15,870 bases of DNA from Bacteroidaceae bacterium (lineage in GTDB: Bacteria; Bacteroidota; Bacteroidia; Bacteroidales; Muribaculaceae). The notes beneath the pieces were generated by a model that did no database searches, was not told where the DNA came from, and saw nothing but the letters and a program-made list of their open reading frames with translations. Location: NCBI GenBank assembly GCA_021768245.1, contig JAETNO010000038.1, positions 1-15,870 of the forward strand, written 5' to 3'. Positions 1 to 6,726 of this stretch are shown here, piece after piece; position 1 is the stretch's first letter, and each line of letters begins with the position of its first letter. Both the position numbers and the translations under genes were made by a program.

Positions 1-72
1 ATATTATCCAAACTTTTATCTGATAATCTGTCTATATATCAGGCGATTGCACGATTAGTTGGAATAATATAA
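1..72 (+). CDS. Possible C-terminal end of a gene entering from the left edge
   Basis: Frame 1 is open from the first base to a TAA at 70-72 and gives 23 residues ending in IARLVGII. I do not recognise it. It sits in AT-rich sequence unlike the GC-rich stretch that begins near base 115. It could be the tail of a transposase or recombinase whose insertion truncated the ArdC-like gene, but a short open frame at a window edge is weak evidence, and it may be chance. Confidence 0.2.
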   Translation: MLSKLLSDNLSIYQAIARLVGII

Positions 73-78
73 AAGTTA

Positions 79-116
79 GGATAAGTGACCTTATCCGAAA
101 TTTCGGATAAAGTCAC
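79..116. repeat. 32-bp inverted repeat at the breakpoint of the ArdC-like gene
   Basis: A perfect 20-bp palindrome lies at 91-110 (TTATCC, GAAATTTC, GGATAA). It is extended by GTGAC at 85-89 and its complement GTCAC at 112-116, with one unpaired position each side, giving a 32-bp inverted repeat. A further GGATAA at 79-84 repeats the arm. Recognisable ArdC coding sequence begins right at its right border. Two roughly 12-bp arms around an 8-bp AT-rich core resemble a tyrosine-recombinase crossover site, but a hairpin or an insertion-element end is equally possible. Confidence 0.6.
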
Positions 117-429
117 GCACAGCACGGGGCATGCGGAGCGTCTGAACCGTTCTTTTGGCGCTTGCTATGGCGATGCCGATTATATCCGGGAGGAACTGGT
201 CGCCGAACTTACGGCGGCCCTGTGCGGCGCGATGCTGGGCTTCGCCACGACGCCCCGCGAGGAGAGCGCTGCCTATATCAAGGACTGGCTGGCGGAGTTC
301 CATAAAGAGCCGACCTACCTGTTCGACATCCTCACGGACGTGAACCGGTCGGCACGCATGATTTCCGAACGGCTGGCTGTAGAGCAGGAGCCGGAAACCC
401 CGGATGCGATTCCGTCCGAAGCTGCCTAA
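115..429 (+). pseudogene. Truncated ArdC-like antirestriction protein (C-terminal part)
   Basis: ArdC-type proteins pair an N-terminal DNA-binding domain with a zincin-like metallopeptidase domain and protect incoming conjugative DNA. Only the end of the peptidase domain is present. The reading begins with HSTGHAERLNR, which resembles the region just after the HExxH zinc motif, followed by YIREELVAELTAALCGAMLG and AYIKDWLAEF, which are typical of this family. The N-terminal two thirds and the first zinc ligands are missing. The open frame extends back to a GTG at 85, but those ten codons lie in the inverted repeat and look unrelated. A terminator follows. I infer a remnant left by insertion or recombination; the family call is from memory of the conserved tail. 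Confidence 0.7.
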
Positions 430-456
430 ACCTTGATAAACAAATCGTTTAATCTG

Positions 457-485
457 CGCTGCGGCCGAAAGGTCGCGGCGTTTTT
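457..485 (+). terminator. Intrinsic terminator after the ArdC-like fragment
   Basis: A 10-bp stem (457-466 with 471-480, two G-U pairs) closes a GAAA tetraloop and is followed directly by five T. It sits between the stop codon at 429 and the next start at 498, so it would end transcription from the left. Confidence 0.75.
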
Positions 486-497
486 ATTATCAGCAAT

Positions 498-1397
498 ATG
501 CAACAAGATAAAACCGAAGATCGGTACAGCCGCGAAACACTGCTGCCGATGAATACGCTTTACGACCATGAACATTGCCTGACGCAAGAGGACGTAGATG
601 CCGCCAATGCTTTGGTGCGTCATATCGAACGTACCCGCAACCCGCTTGTCTCGCAGGGCGGCGACCGGGTGCGCTATACCACGCGCCACGGCGACTTCCA
701 TGGCAACGCCTTGATCGAGGCGGTCCGTGAAGACGGAATGCGCTCGATCTGCCTGTGCCCTTACGTGCCTTTCGTGTGGGCGACAGCCGACGGTATCGGC
801 TGCTCGGTCAGCGGAGGGCCTTTTACAGCCGTGATGCCGCAAGAACTGAAGCCTTCCGGTGCTATGCCGGGGGATTTCTGTGCTTGGGGCCATTGCGGCG
901 CCTGCGGCAACGGAGTCGTCCGGTTCTGCGCCGAGGTGCCGCTGTGGGAATTCCGGGAAGGCGATCCGCTCTACGGTGATTTCTCCACCGAGAAATGGCG
1001 CAAGATCAGCCTTTACAAAGATACGGAGAACCTGCATGGTAACCTTTACCGCGGCGACTGTATTTCGTTCCGGACGGAGGAGGAGTTCCGACGGTTTCTC
1101 TCCGATTGCGAAGGAACGGTATTCGCGGCTCCCAATCCGAAGTCGGTCATCGTCTGGGGCTACCGGGACGAGCAGGTCGCCCTGCCCCGGACGGAGTGGA
1201 AGGCGCTCGACGTTCCCGTTACAGAGCGGCGCATCTACAACACGCTCCAACCCGTGAAACTCGTCAAGGACCACGGGCGGCATACTGCGGTCTGCTATTT
1301 CGTCAGACCGGAAGACGACATCAGTCAACCGCAGGACATGACGCTCGAAGAGTTAATCTACGAAGAGTCATGCCCTACAAGCAAAGTTACAGTGTAG
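498..1397 (+). CDS. DUF4121-like conjugative-element accessory protein
   Basis: A 299-residue protein resembling the DUF4121 family that is common in Bacteroidales conjugative transposons and has no known function. Recognisable stretches are NTLYDHEHCLTQEDVDAANALV near the start, QGGDRVRYTTRHGDF, YVPFVW, GIGCSVSGGPF, the Cys-rich WGHCGACGNG (near residue 134) and DTENLHGNLYRGD. It has no signal peptide or membrane segment and is probably cytoplasmic. A second in-frame ATG at 549 lies just before the conserved part and may be the true start. It is the first of a plus-strand run with the genes at 1547 and 2200. The family name is from memory; the coding call is firm because the frame is long and Cys/Gly-rich motifs are coherent. 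Confidence 0.75.
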   Translation: MQQDKTEDRYSRETLLPMNTLYDHEHCLTQEDVDAANALVRHIERTRNPLVSQGGDRVRYTTRHGDFHGNALIEAVREDGMRSICLCPYVPFVWATADGIGCSVSGGPFTAVMPQELKPSGAMPGDFCAWGHCGACGNGVVRFCAEVPLWEFREGDPLYGDFSTEKWRKISLYKDTENLHGNLYRGDCISFRTEEEFRRFLSDCEGTVFAAPNPKSVIVWGYRDEQVALPRTEWKALDVPVTERRIYNTLQPVKLVKDHGRHTAVCYFVRPEDDISQPQDMTLEELIYEESCPTSKVTV

Positions 1398-1415
1398 AAT
1401 GATCCTGTCATCCGT

Positions 1416-1529
1416 ATGCCACTCGATTTGGATGATGTGGACACACAGACTTGCCGAATCATAGACCTCTGTGAGCGAGCCAGTGTTCAGGTCCCTGTGC
1501 ATCCAAGGCTGCGCGATACAATGTATTAA
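1416..1529 (+). CDS. Possible 37-residue small protein
   Basis: An ATG at 1416 opens 37 codons to TAA at 1527-1529, rich in Asp near the start (LDLDDVD) and with one Cys-rich patch (CRIIDLC). It lies in the 149-base gap between two genes and is in the same frame as the preceding gene, right after its TAG at 1395-1397. It could be a small gene, or the former tail of the DUF4121-like protein cut off by a stop. I recognise no family. Confidence 0.25.
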   Translation: MPLDLDDVDTQTCRIIDLCERASVQVPVHPRLRDTMY

Positions 1530-1546
1530 TATAATATCCATTTACC

Positions 1547-2182
1547 ATGCACGAAGCAGAACAATATTTACGCAATCCAGAAACCCCGTACTCTCTGTAC
1601 ATCCAGTATCAAGGTCGACGCCGACGTCTGTTTTACAACCGCGATCAAAACATTTGCGGCATCATCGGTATCGGCAGACGAAGATATGGCTTCGGATTCG
1701 GCGACTGGGACAACATTGAAAAGATTTTCAAACCGGCTCCGGACAAAGACCCTGAGGAAATCAATCGCCGTCTAATCCGCAAATTCCAGCGGGAAGCGGC
1801 CAAAGCAGGATTCACAAGCCCGTTTATCCGCAAAATCCAGCATGCCGATTACAGCAAGGATCTCTACAAAAACGGCATCACGACCGGAACCAGTATCGAC
1901 GGGCAGATCATCACGCTCGAAGCCGTGCGCAAATGGTGCGGCAAAACGACTTACCGGTCTTTCTGCGAGGCCGTCAAAAACCGCACGCCGTTCCATTCGG
2001 GTCGGTTTGATTTCCGCGGCTACGACGGTTCGCTATGGGTGGAGCCTTGCGATAAGGACGATGGCTATCACCGGGTTGGGGACCTGACCGCAGGATTTTC
2101 GAAAGAGTACCGAGGATGCGGTAACGGTTATTACTACCTGCTTATCAACGAGCATACCTTCATCGGCTGCGATATAGACTAA
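1547..2182 (+). CDS. Hypothetical protein, 211 aa, conjugative-element cargo
   Basis: I do not recognise this protein. The N-terminal 60 residues are rich in Arg, Gly and aromatics (GRRRRLFYNRDQN, RRRYGFGFGDWDN), followed by a basic stretch (NRRLIRKFQREAAKAG) and an acidic, Gly/Tyr-rich C-terminus ending YYLLINEHTFIGCDID. It has no membrane segment. It lies between the DUF4121-like and DUF4120-like genes on the same strand, with only 17 bases to the next start, so the three probably form one cargo unit. The start at 1547 follows an AT-rich leader (ATTAATATAATATCC), which fits weak Bacteroidetes initiation. The coding call is supported by length, strand and spacing. Confidence 0.75.
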   Translation: MHEAEQYLRNPETPYSLYIQYQGRRRRLFYNRDQNICGIIGIGRRRYGFGFGDWDNIEKIFKPAPDKDPEEINRRLIRKFQREAAKAGFTSPFIRKIQHADYSKDLYKNGITTGTSIDGQIITLEAVRKWCGKTTYRSFCEAVKNRTPFHSGRFDFRGYDGSLWVEPCDKDDGYHRVGDLTAGFSKEYRGCGNGYYYLLINEHTFIGCDID

Positions 2183-2199
2183 CGAAAATCCGGACTATT

Positions 2200-2490
2200 A
2201 TGAAAATCATGTGTCAGGAGCACTACGATAAAGTAGTGCAATATGCCGAAAGTATCGACGACAAGACGCTCCACGAGTGTCTGAAACGGCTCGAACGCCG
2301 GGAGCAAAATCCCCATCATCCGTGCGAGATCGAACTTTACAAGGACTTCGCACCTTATTCGTTCCTTTTCAAGGAGCGTTATCCCGATGGGCGTTTGGGC
2401 GTTGTCGGCGGACTGGTCTATCATGGCTGCCCGGATCGGTCGCATTGTTTTATCGACGGGCCGTTTCATGGCTGGATGACCCATACCTGA
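2200..2490 (+). CDS. DUF4120-like conjugative-element accessory protein
   Basis: A 96-residue protein resembling DUF4120, a small family of unknown function found in Bacteroidales conjugative transposons, often near DUF4121. Features recalled for the family and present here are the start MKIMCQEHYDKVV, a central HHPCEIELYKDFAPYSF and the end VGGLVYHG...FHGWMTHT. There is no signal peptide, membrane segment or catalytic motif I can name. It starts 17 bases after the preceding stop and is followed by a strong terminator at 2512-2550, so it is the last gene of the unit beginning near 498. The family name is from memory. Confidence 0.75.
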   Translation: MKIMCQEHYDKVVQYAESIDDKTLHECLKRLERREQNPHHPCEIELYKDFAPYSFLFKERYPDGRLGVVGGLVYHGCPDRSHCFIDGPFHGWMTHT

Positions 2491-2511
2491 AAAGTTGAAT
2501 ACGAATTGTCG

Positions 2512-2552
2512 ATCCCGGCCGGACACAATAAATCCGGTCGGGATTTTGTTTT
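2512..2552 (+). terminator. Intrinsic terminator closing the DUF4121/DUF4120 unit
   Basis: A 12-bp stem (2512-2523 pairs with 2533-2544, one G-U pair) with a 9-base AT-rich loop is followed by TTTTGTTTTT. The T tract doubles as the -33 region of the next promoter. Confidence 0.85.
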
Positions 2553-2576
2553 TATTATTAAATATTGGTAATTTTG
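2545..2576 (+). promoter_or_regulatory. Bacteroidetes-type promoter of the parD-like gene
   Basis: TTTG at 2545-2548, a 20-base spacer, then TAATTTTG at 2569-2576 matches the Bacteroidetes housekeeping consensus (TTTG, 19-21 bases, TAnnTTTG) exactly. The start codon at 2595 is 18 bases downstream, leaving a short leader. Confidence 0.8.
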
Positions 2577-2594
2577 CGTAAAGACTGAACAACT

Positions 2595-2840
2595 ATGAAA
2601 ACGACATCGGTAGCCCTCGGTGTTTATTTCGAGGATTTCATCAAGGCAAAAATCGCACAGGGGCGTTATAACAATGCCAGCGAGGTTATTCGGGCCGGCT
2701 TGCGGCTTTTGGAGGAGAACGAAAGCCGTCTGACGGAGTTGAAAGCTGCCATCCGCGAGGGAATCGACAGCGGCGTGGCCGAAGGATTCGACCCGGAGGA
2801 TCATCTGAAAACCCTGAAAGCCAAGTGGACGAATGGATGA
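2595..2840 (+). CDS. parD: ParD-like type II antitoxin
   Basis: An 81-residue ribbon-helix-helix protein of the ParD family, which normally neutralises a ParE toxin and represses its own operon. The first residues (TTSVALGVYFEDFIKAKI) form the ribbon and first helix, and RYNNASEVIRAGLRLLEENE is the family's hallmark second helix. The rest (RLTELKAAIREGIDSGVAEGF) is the toxin-binding arm. Length is normal. It has its own promoter, and its stop overlaps the start of the toxin frame by eight bases, the usual coupled layout. The toxin is broken, so this is probably an orphan antitoxin and autorepressor. It could still act against ParE toxins encoded elsewhere. Confidence 0.9.
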   Translation: MKTTSVALGVYFEDFIKAKIAQGRYNNASEVIRAGLRLLEENESRLTELKAAIREGIDSGVAEGFDPEDHLKTLKAKWTNG

Positions 2841-2990
2841 AATACGGTTTACCCGCAAAGCGGTCGAAGACCTTTCCGACATTTGGAACTATACGGCGGA
2901 TAGGTAGTCGGAGCAATAGGTGGATACTTACAATGTCGTTGCGAATTGTTCCCGGGACGAGTTTTGCCTCTTTCGCATTGACAATCATTC
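2833..2990 (+). pseudogene. parE: Decayed ParE-like toxin
   Basis: Starting at ATG 2833, the frame reads MDEIRFTRKAVEDLSDIWNY then TADR, which is the typical ParE N-terminus. A TAG follows at 2905-2907 where the family has Trp, then SEQ and a second TAG at 2917-2919, then VDTYNVVANC, again ParE-like. Beyond about 2960 the resemblance fades and no complete C-terminal strand region can be recovered. Two nonsense changes and loss of the end mean no active toxin. ParE toxins inhibit DNA gyrase or act as RNase-like proteins; here that function is inferred lost. Confidence 0.8.
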
Positions 2991-3152
2991 TTTCTCTGCA
3001 AAGAGATATATTATTCTATGAATGTAAGGAAATCGTTAAATATGTATTTGGTCTTTACCTCGTCCCGATTCAATTCTTTACGTATTTTTATTCTTTATGA
3101 AATCGGAGGTTGGACGCATATCTCGTAACCGGTAATTTTTCAACATGCGAAG
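2991..3152. other. Gap with no recognisable gene
   Basis: AT-rich sequence between the toxin relic and the integrase relic. One plus-strand frame stays open to 3100 (ending VFGLYLVPIQFFTYFYSL), but it starts within the parD/parE overlap in another frame and looks like chance. I see no promoter, repeat or RNA here. Confidence 0.5.
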
Positions 3153-3420
3153 CTAGGCATTCAAGGCTTTGTTGAACTCTTCATTGATGTTGTGTAAGGC
3201 AACATGCAATTGAAGATTGCCTTTAGGTGCCGGATGTGGTTCGGATCCTCAATAGCACTCCTGCCTACGTCCCAAAATGCAGGCTTGATCTTAAAGGTCG
3301 TAGTAAACACTGCGCCCTGTTAATCGTCATACGCATGCGAATTGCCGAAAACTCCAAATTGGCATTGTTCGGCGAGGACTGCAATTTGTGACTTAAAAAC
3401 CAACTCTTCTATATGGTCAT
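3153..3420 (-). pseudogene. Relic of a Bacteroidetes tyrosine recombinase (integrase N-terminal region)
   Basis: On the minus strand, pieces in different frames line up with the arm-binding and core-binding part of Bacteroidetes integrases: IRMRMTINR (near 3350-3330), then in a shifted frame AVFTTTFKIKPAFWDVGR and AIEDPNHIRHLKAIFN (about 3317-3208), then in another frame LHNINEEFNKALNA ending with TAG at 3153-3155. The pattern 'R-x-T-I-N ... F-x-T-x-x-K-I-K-P-x-x-W-D' is what I recognise. At least two frameshifts are needed and the catalytic domain is absent, so it is a dead fragment. It probably marks an old integration event next to the nuclease island. Confidence 0.65.
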
Positions 3421-3556
3421 AGCCTTGTTATGGATTGTTCTTGGAAATTATATTTTTCAAAAGTCAGTCCGCAGACATTTTTCTATGACGCATTGTCACA
3501 TGCTATTTCAAGTTATTTATCCCGATAGGTTCTTTGCGTATGACGCCGGGATGACG

Positions 3557-4570
3557 TTATTTGACATTATTTTCTATCTGCTTCCGACTTGTTTCCAGCT
3601 CGTTAATAAGTTCCTCTTCTGTCGGGAGATAAAGTTTGTATTTTGAGGCAAACAATTGATTGCTGTCGTTCATTACCGAGTATTTGACAATCGTGTTGTC
3701 CCGCTCGGTGCAAAGCACGATACCGATAGTTGGATTATCGGTTTCTGTGCGTATATTCTCCTCGAAATAGCGAATATAGAAATCCATTTGTCCGATGTCT
3801 TGATAAGTCAGTTTCCCGACTTTCAGATCAATCAGCACAAAGCATTTGAGGATGAAGTTATAGAATACAAGATCGACATAGTAGTTTTCGTTGTCGGTCT
3901 TGAAACGGTATTGACGTGAAACAAAGGAAAAACCGCGCCCCAACTCCAACAAGAATTGTTGCAGGTTGTCGATAAGCGCTTTTTCCAAATCTTTTTCATA
4001 GAAGTTCACGCCACTCGGAAGACCGAGAAAGTCGAGCACATACGGGTCTTTGATGATGTCGGCCGGTGTGAGTTGTGCTTGGCGCGAAGCCGCATCTTCG
4101 GCTTCTTTTACTATAAGTTGATTTTGCGAAGAGAGAATTCGTTCGTAGGTCAGTCGCTCAATTTGCGAATCCAATGCCCGCGTACTCCAGTTCTGCAATG
4201 CAGCTTCATTCATGTAGTAAAGTCGGGCGCGTTCGTTTTCAACACGGATTAACGTGCGGTAATGGGTCCATGTCAATTCGGGACGCAGTGCGTCCCATTT
4301 TGGGAACAGCAAATAAAACTGACGATAACGGCGTAATTCACGGGCGTCGAAACCTCGCCCGAACTCTACCGACAACTTCTCTGCAAGGTCGTTAATTACC
4401 CTTTGTCCGTATTCTGCGCGACTGGCTCCGGCTTGTTCTTCTTCAACTATTCGGCGGCCTATTTTCCAATTGGCCTCAAGTATACCGGTATTTACCGCCT
4501 TGTATATAGTGTTACGAGTATTGATAATGATAGCTCGAATATCGTCGTATAGAGTTGTTATAGCGCTCAT
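3557..4570 (-). CDS. DUF1016/YhcG-family PD-(D/E)XK nuclease
   Basis: A 337-residue protein of the DUF1016 (YhcG) family. The N-terminal part (about residues 10-140) is the family's helical domain, with the sequence NWKIGRRIVEEEQ, ELRRYRQFYLLFP and LTWTHYRTLIRV. The C-terminal nuclease domain carries the core YYVDLVFYN (Asp233) and LIDLK (Asp248, Lys250), matching the D...D/E-x-K metal site; residues 180-200 hold VLDFLGLPSG and an acidic helix. It is soluble and full length. It lies 45 bases downstream of the GHKL ATPase-nuclease on the same strand, so probably one operon. Family members cluster with restriction and defence genes, so a defence role is inferred. The codons for W92-E98 fall in a 17-bp palindrome also present upstream of the start. 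Confidence 0.88.
   Translation of the reverse strand: MSAITTLYDDIRAIIINTRNTIYKAVNTGILEANWKIGRRIVEEEQAGASRAEYGQRVINDLAEKLSVEFGRGFDARELRRYRQFYLLFPKWDALRPELTWTHYRTLIRVENERARLYYMNEAALQNWSTRALDSQIERLTYERILSSQNQLIVKEAEDAASRQAQLTPADIIKDPYVLDFLGLPSGVNFYEKDLEKALIDNLQQFLLELGRGFSFVSRQYRFKTDNENYYVDLVFYNFILKCFVLIDLKVGKLTYQDIGQMDFYIRYFEENIRTETDNPTIGIVLCTERDNTIVKYSVMNDSNQLFASKYKLYLPTEEELINELETSRKQIENNVK
4280..4296. repeat. 17-bp palindrome, copy 1 (inside the DUF1016 gene)
   Basis: GGGACGCAGTGCGTCCC, an 8-bp stem with one central base. It encodes part of the protein in the minus frame. The exact reverse complement recurs at 4590-4606. Confidence 0.8.
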
Positions 4571-4588
4571 ATTTAATGCTTTTGAAGA

Positions 4589-4607
4589 CGGGACGCACTG
4601 CGTCCCG
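4589..4607. repeat. 17-bp palindrome, copy 2 (intergenic hairpin)
   Basis: GGGACGCACTGCGTCCC at 4590-4606 with one more C-G pair each side, in the 45-base gap between the ATPase-nuclease and the DUF1016 gene. As RNA it would form a 9-bp hairpin just ahead of the downstream start; it has no T tract, so it is not an obvious terminator. It may tune the expression or stability of the second gene. Confidence 0.75.
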
Positions 4608-4615
4608 AAAGTATG

Positions 4616-6544
4616 TTACTTTTGTTCGTTCGATGCTTTAGGTATATTGCAACCTTTTAAAAACCCTTGTTTCAACACATTGAGAAATGTCGAATTTCGA
4701 GATTCTGCATCTTTCAAAAAGGCATCAAAGGATAATACATATAAGCCAAATGGAATGCGAATATTCTTATCTTCGTCTAAAATAACCGTATGCTCTTTGT
4801 AGAATAAAGATCCTGCAGAAAATAATTCCGTATAATTTTCTTCTTTTAACGCTATGCGAAATTCTGCATCTATATCTACGATTCCGTAGAACCAAATACG
4901 TTGAATTTTATCGGGATAATATTTTGCAAGTTTTCGAGCGCGCTGTTTTAGCTGACTGACGACCTCTTCTCTTTTGGCCAAAGGCAATCCTAATTTTTTG
5001 AGTTCAACGATAACAACATCCGTTTTAGTCTGTACTTCTACTTGGCCTACTGGATTATGAAAATCATTAGAAAAGACGATTGCAATATCAGGCCTTTTTT
5101 CATCATCAACATTCTCTCCATCCAATGCAAGATATGGCATAAGCTTATTCATTTCCAAATCGCTGAGGATGGTTGAATAAGACATATATTTATCGTCTAA
5201 CAACCACGCATTGTTAGTGTATAGATCGTTTATAAATCCTGCTTTCCCACAAACTTTTTTTCTAGGAACAATTATATCGTGAATATCCGCTTCCGGATTC
5301 TTCTTATCAATTTGTTTTAGATTTTTGATGATTACATTTCGATATAAAATATACTCCATCAATGTTCGAGAGGAAACGTTAAGAGCTTTTTCATATTGTT
5401 CGGTTGAAATTGTGTTTGGAGCATCCAAAACCTCTTTTTGTGCCTGAAAGAACTTACGTTGGGCTGTTTCAATCGCTTTATTGCGATCGATAATTCCAAT
5501 TGATTGTTCATCGAAATAACCTGCCAAATGAGGATAATTATTATTTAGGCTTTCTGTTATATGTTTATTTTCCTCTTGAATGCTTGGGATTTTTTCATTC
5601 AGAATAATCGTTGCATGTTTCCTAAATAGATTTTTTACAGTTTTCAATTCTTGCTCATCAAGTGTCAGGGCTTCTCGAGAAGGATTTGTTTTACCTGTAA
5701 AGAAACTGGAATACAACAGAAAAACTATTTCATATCCTTTGGGGGTAGATTCTTTTGACATAATATCAATAGGAATTGTTCTCCCATCAACGCAGATTGC
5801 GGTTACTAGTGACGATTCTTTATTGGTTTGTTTGATTTTGTAAAAAATATCAATCGTGTCAAAAAGGTCTAAGCTTTCTGCAGGAAATTTTCTGCTTTCT
5901 AAATCGACACTTTGACTAGCTATCAGTATTTGACAATCGTTATAAAATCCTTGCTCAGGATTAGGCTCTTTGGTAGATAACGTTAAATCAATCTTCAAAT
6001 CTTTACCCGCTTTAACAATGGAAAACAGATGCGGGTAAAAATGATAAAGTATAGACTGCCTAATAGATACCGGTTTAAGAAAATCATAAGAATATAATTT
6101 TTTCTTTAGGTACCCGCTAAATGCCAATCTGCTGCCCGTATAAGTGGCATCAGGAGCCGGAGAGAGAGTGAAATTGTTTTTCTCAAAGTTCTTCTTGAAC
6201 GTAAACTTCCGAATTTGTTTCTCAAATATGCTTTCGATATAAACTTCTTTGAAATATTTGAGGAAGACCAATCGTCCGAGTCCTTTGTGATCTTCTTCCT
6301 CTGTTTCAAGTAATTTAGTGAATTTACGATACCGATCGTTAGTAAAACCAACACCGTTGTCAGAAATTACTATTGTAAGAGATTCCGGCTTGGAATACGA
6401 ATCAACGGCAATGCTTATTTGGATATTATTGGCGCCTGCATCTATTGCGTTGGCAATAGCTTCAAAATACACAAGCTCCAATGATGAAGAGGATGGATAA
6501 AAAAAATCAATCGCCCGACTTAAATTAACCTCCATGCCGTCCAT
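4616..6544 (-). CDS. GHKL (MORC/Hsp90-like) ATPase with C-terminal PD-(D/E)XK nuclease domain
   Basis: A 642-residue protein. The N-terminal domain has the GHKL ATP-binding motifs in order: N-box FEAIANAIDAGANN (Glu28, Asn32), G1 SDNGVGF (Asp62) and G2 KGLGR (88-91). A transducer-like middle region follows (about 180-330; the NPSRE motif near 287 suits a catalytic loop), then a mostly helical stretch to about 430. The C-terminal part has NNAWLLDDKY, RPDIAI (Asp486) and TDVVIVELKK (Glu514, Lys516), fitting a PD-(D/E)XK nuclease. ATPase-nuclease fusions of this sort recall the prokaryotic paraMORC proteins linked to restriction systems. It is the first gene of a pair with DUF1016. AT-rich composition suggests recent transfer. 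A defence function is inferred; the ATPase call is firm and the nuclease call moderately firm. Confidence 0.85.
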   Translation of the reverse strand: MDGMEVNLSRAIDFFYPSSSSLELVYFEAIANAIDAGANNIQISIAVDSYSKPESLTIVISDNGVGFTNDRYRKFTKLLETEEEDHKGLGRLVFLKYFKEVYIESIFEKQIRKFTFKKNFEKNNFTLSPAPDATYTGSRLAFSGYLKKKLYSYDFLKPVSIRQSILYHFYPHLFSIVKAGKDLKIDLTLSTKEPNPEQGFYNDCQILIASQSVDLESRKFPAESLDLFDTIDIFYKIKQTNKESSLVTAICVDGRTIPIDIMSKESTPKGYEIVFLLYSSFFTGKTNPSREALTLDEQELKTVKNLFRKHATIILNEKIPSIQEENKHITESLNNNYPHLAGYFDEQSIGIIDRNKAIETAQRKFFQAQKEVLDAPNTISTEQYEKALNVSSRTLMEYILYRNVIIKNLKQIDKKNPEADIHDIIVPRKKVCGKAGFINDLYTNNAWLLDDKYMSYSTILSDLEMNKLMPYLALDGENVDDEKRPDIAIVFSNDFHNPVGQVEVQTKTDVVIVELKKLGLPLAKREEVVSQLKQRARKLAKYYPDKIQRIWFYGIVDIDAEFRIALKEENYTELFSAGSLFYKEHTVILDEDKNIRIPFGLYVLSFDAFLKDAESRNSTFLNVLKQGFLKGCNIPKASNEQK

Positions 6545-6569
6545 AAGCCCTTATAAGTTATATTGTGAA

Positions 6570-6577
6570 CAAAGGTA
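6570..6577 (-). promoter_or_regulatory. -7 element upstream of the GHKL gene
   Basis: On the minus strand this reads TACCTTTG, a full match to the Bacteroidetes TAnnTTTG element, 26 bases before the start at 6544. The -33 region about 21 bases upstream holds only TTCTG, a weak match to TTTG. Confidence 0.55.
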
Positions 6578-6678
6578 GCAAATATTAACAATTGAGCACA
6601 GAAATACAATGAAAAAATGCGGGCTATTGTCAATGTTTGGGATCAAAATAGGAACCAATAGAGTGGTTATTATGCAAT

Positions 6679-6726
6679 CTATCGTGTAGTCTCATTTTCT
6701 CAAACGATAGTATCACGAGATTACAC
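6679..6726 (+). ncRNA. Candidate pseudoknot-forming RNA segment
   Basis: Two interleaved complementary pairs are seen: CTATCG (6679-6684) with CGATAG (6705-6710), and GTGTAGTCTC (6684-6693) with GAGATTACAC (6717-6726). The order is that of an H-type pseudoknot, or of two competing hairpins. The only mismatch in the 10-base pair becomes a G-U pair in plus-strand RNA but an A-C clash in minus-strand RNA, favouring a plus-strand transcript. No promoter or terminator was found, so its expression is unproven. Confidence 0.3.

Noticed and set aside
426..1328. 300-codon minus-strand frame opposite the DUF4121-like gene
   Set aside because: An antisense shadow produced by GC-rich codons; the plus frame has recognisable family motifs and the right context.
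3413..3646. 77-codon plus frame at the end of the DUF1016 gene
   Set aside because: Hydrophobic chance frame overlapping the DUF1016 coding end; no start signal or family match.
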